64,000 nucleotides of DNA from Acinetobacter pittii ATCC 19004 = CIP 70.29. GTDB lineage: Bacteria; Pseudomonadota; Gammaproteobacteria; Pseudomonadales; Moraxellaceae. Numbering within the stretch: the first letter of the stretch is position 1; each line of letters begins with the position of its first letter. Both the position numbers and the translations under genes were made by a program. The stretch lies in the NCBI RefSeq assembly GCF_000369045.1, contig NZ_KB849790.1, positions 186,001 through 250,000 of the forward strand, in the 5' to 3' direction. Under the pieces are notes generated by a model. It searched no databases, had not been told where the DNA came from, and was given only the letters and a program-made list of their open reading frames with translations. Of the stretch, positions 63,858 to 64,000 are shown piece after piece.

Positions 63858-64000
63858 TTATTTCCCAGATTCGTTTACTGCGTCACGAAGGGCTTTTCCG
63901 GGTTTAAAATGTGGAACAGCTTTAGCTGCAACTTCAACTGATTTTCCTGTTTTAGGATTGCGACCAACTCTTGGATCACGGTGGTGTAAAGCAAAGCTAC
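63858..64000 (-). CDS. ihfB: Integration host factor beta subunit (partial, 3' end)
   Basis: The last 47 codons are present: [15 protein letters not shown] is the DNA-intercalating arm with Arg-Asn-Pro, followed by [20 protein letters not shown]. The His-His-Arg-Asp-Pro signature identifies IhfB rather than HU. Its 5' end is beyond the window. IHF bends DNA and is the usual helper of sigma-54 promoters, such as the one at 49181. Confidence 0.95.
   Translation of the reverse strand, partial: SFALHHRDPRVGRNPKTGKSVEVAAKAVPHFKPGKALRDAVNESGK

Noticed and set aside
1..64000. CRISPR arrays, insertion sequences, prophage genes, tRNA or rRNA genes
   Set aside because: None seen: no spaced direct repeats, transposase-like frames, phage structural frames or tRNA-like sequences found by eye. 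A tRNA and repeat search program would be the decisive check.

Overview
The window looks like a chromosomal segment of an Acinetobacter, most likely the A. baumannii / A. calcoaceticus group. This rests on low GC, alkane hydroxylase alkM with a divergent AraC-type alkR, a mannitol-1-phosphate dehydrogenase fused to a HAD phosphatase (an Acinetobacter-type MtlD), the iscRSUA-hscBA-fdx order, and several small proteins of Acinetobacter character. I see no insertion sequences, CRISPR arrays, tRNA or rRNA genes. The genome identity is inferred from family knowledge, not from a search.

Layout. 1-3.8 kb (minus strand): a truncated histidine acid phosphatase lipoprotein, then cobC-cobT-cobU for the end of cobalamin salvage, with a 2H phosphoesterase overlapping cobU. 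3.8-6.0 kb: mtlD, split by what looks like a one-base deletion in an A5 (T5) run. 6.0-8.9 kb: a strong Fur box and promoter reading into a short decayed or non-coding unit, then a Fur-box-preceded TonB-dependent receptor. 8.9-11.5 kb: YbaK-type deacylase, a small unknown protein and a UbiB/ABC1 kinase-like protein. 11.7-16.7 kb: two adjacent acyl-CoA dehydrogenases, alkM and alkR, giving alkane oxidation and possibly fatty acid breakdown. 16.7-20.5 kb: ppiD, HU, a phasin and a membrane-anchored UbiJ-like protein. 20.6-26.0 kb: the complete ISC iron-sulfur operon with an IscR-type site on its promoter and two internal hairpins. 26.0-38.9 kb: housekeeping and stress genes (class III adenylate cyclase, HIT protein, mfd, Dyp peroxidase, tandem-GST-domain protein, rraA, rpsT, cysQ, YedK/HMCES).

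39.0-54.6 kb is the most striking region and reads as one peptide-utilisation island built around a divergent 0.77 kb regulatory gap. Leftward runs an ABC peptide importer: two tandem family-5 binding proteins, an M3 metallopeptidase with its own signal peptide, two permeases and a double ATPase. Rightward runs an outer-membrane TonB-dependent receptor, then a private TonB-ExbB-ExbD-ExbD energiser. A near-consensus sigma-54 (-24/-12) promoter lies before the receptor, and a palindrome sits about 130 bp upstream of its predicted start site. Together these could take oligopeptides across the outer membrane, trim them in the periplasm and import the products.

54.6-64.0 kb: GNAT acetyltransferase, malate synthase G (glcB), zapE, an AraC regulator divergent from a Baeyer-Villiger-type flavin monooxygenase, a LysO-type exporter, pyrF, a LapA-domain protein and the 3' end of ihfB.
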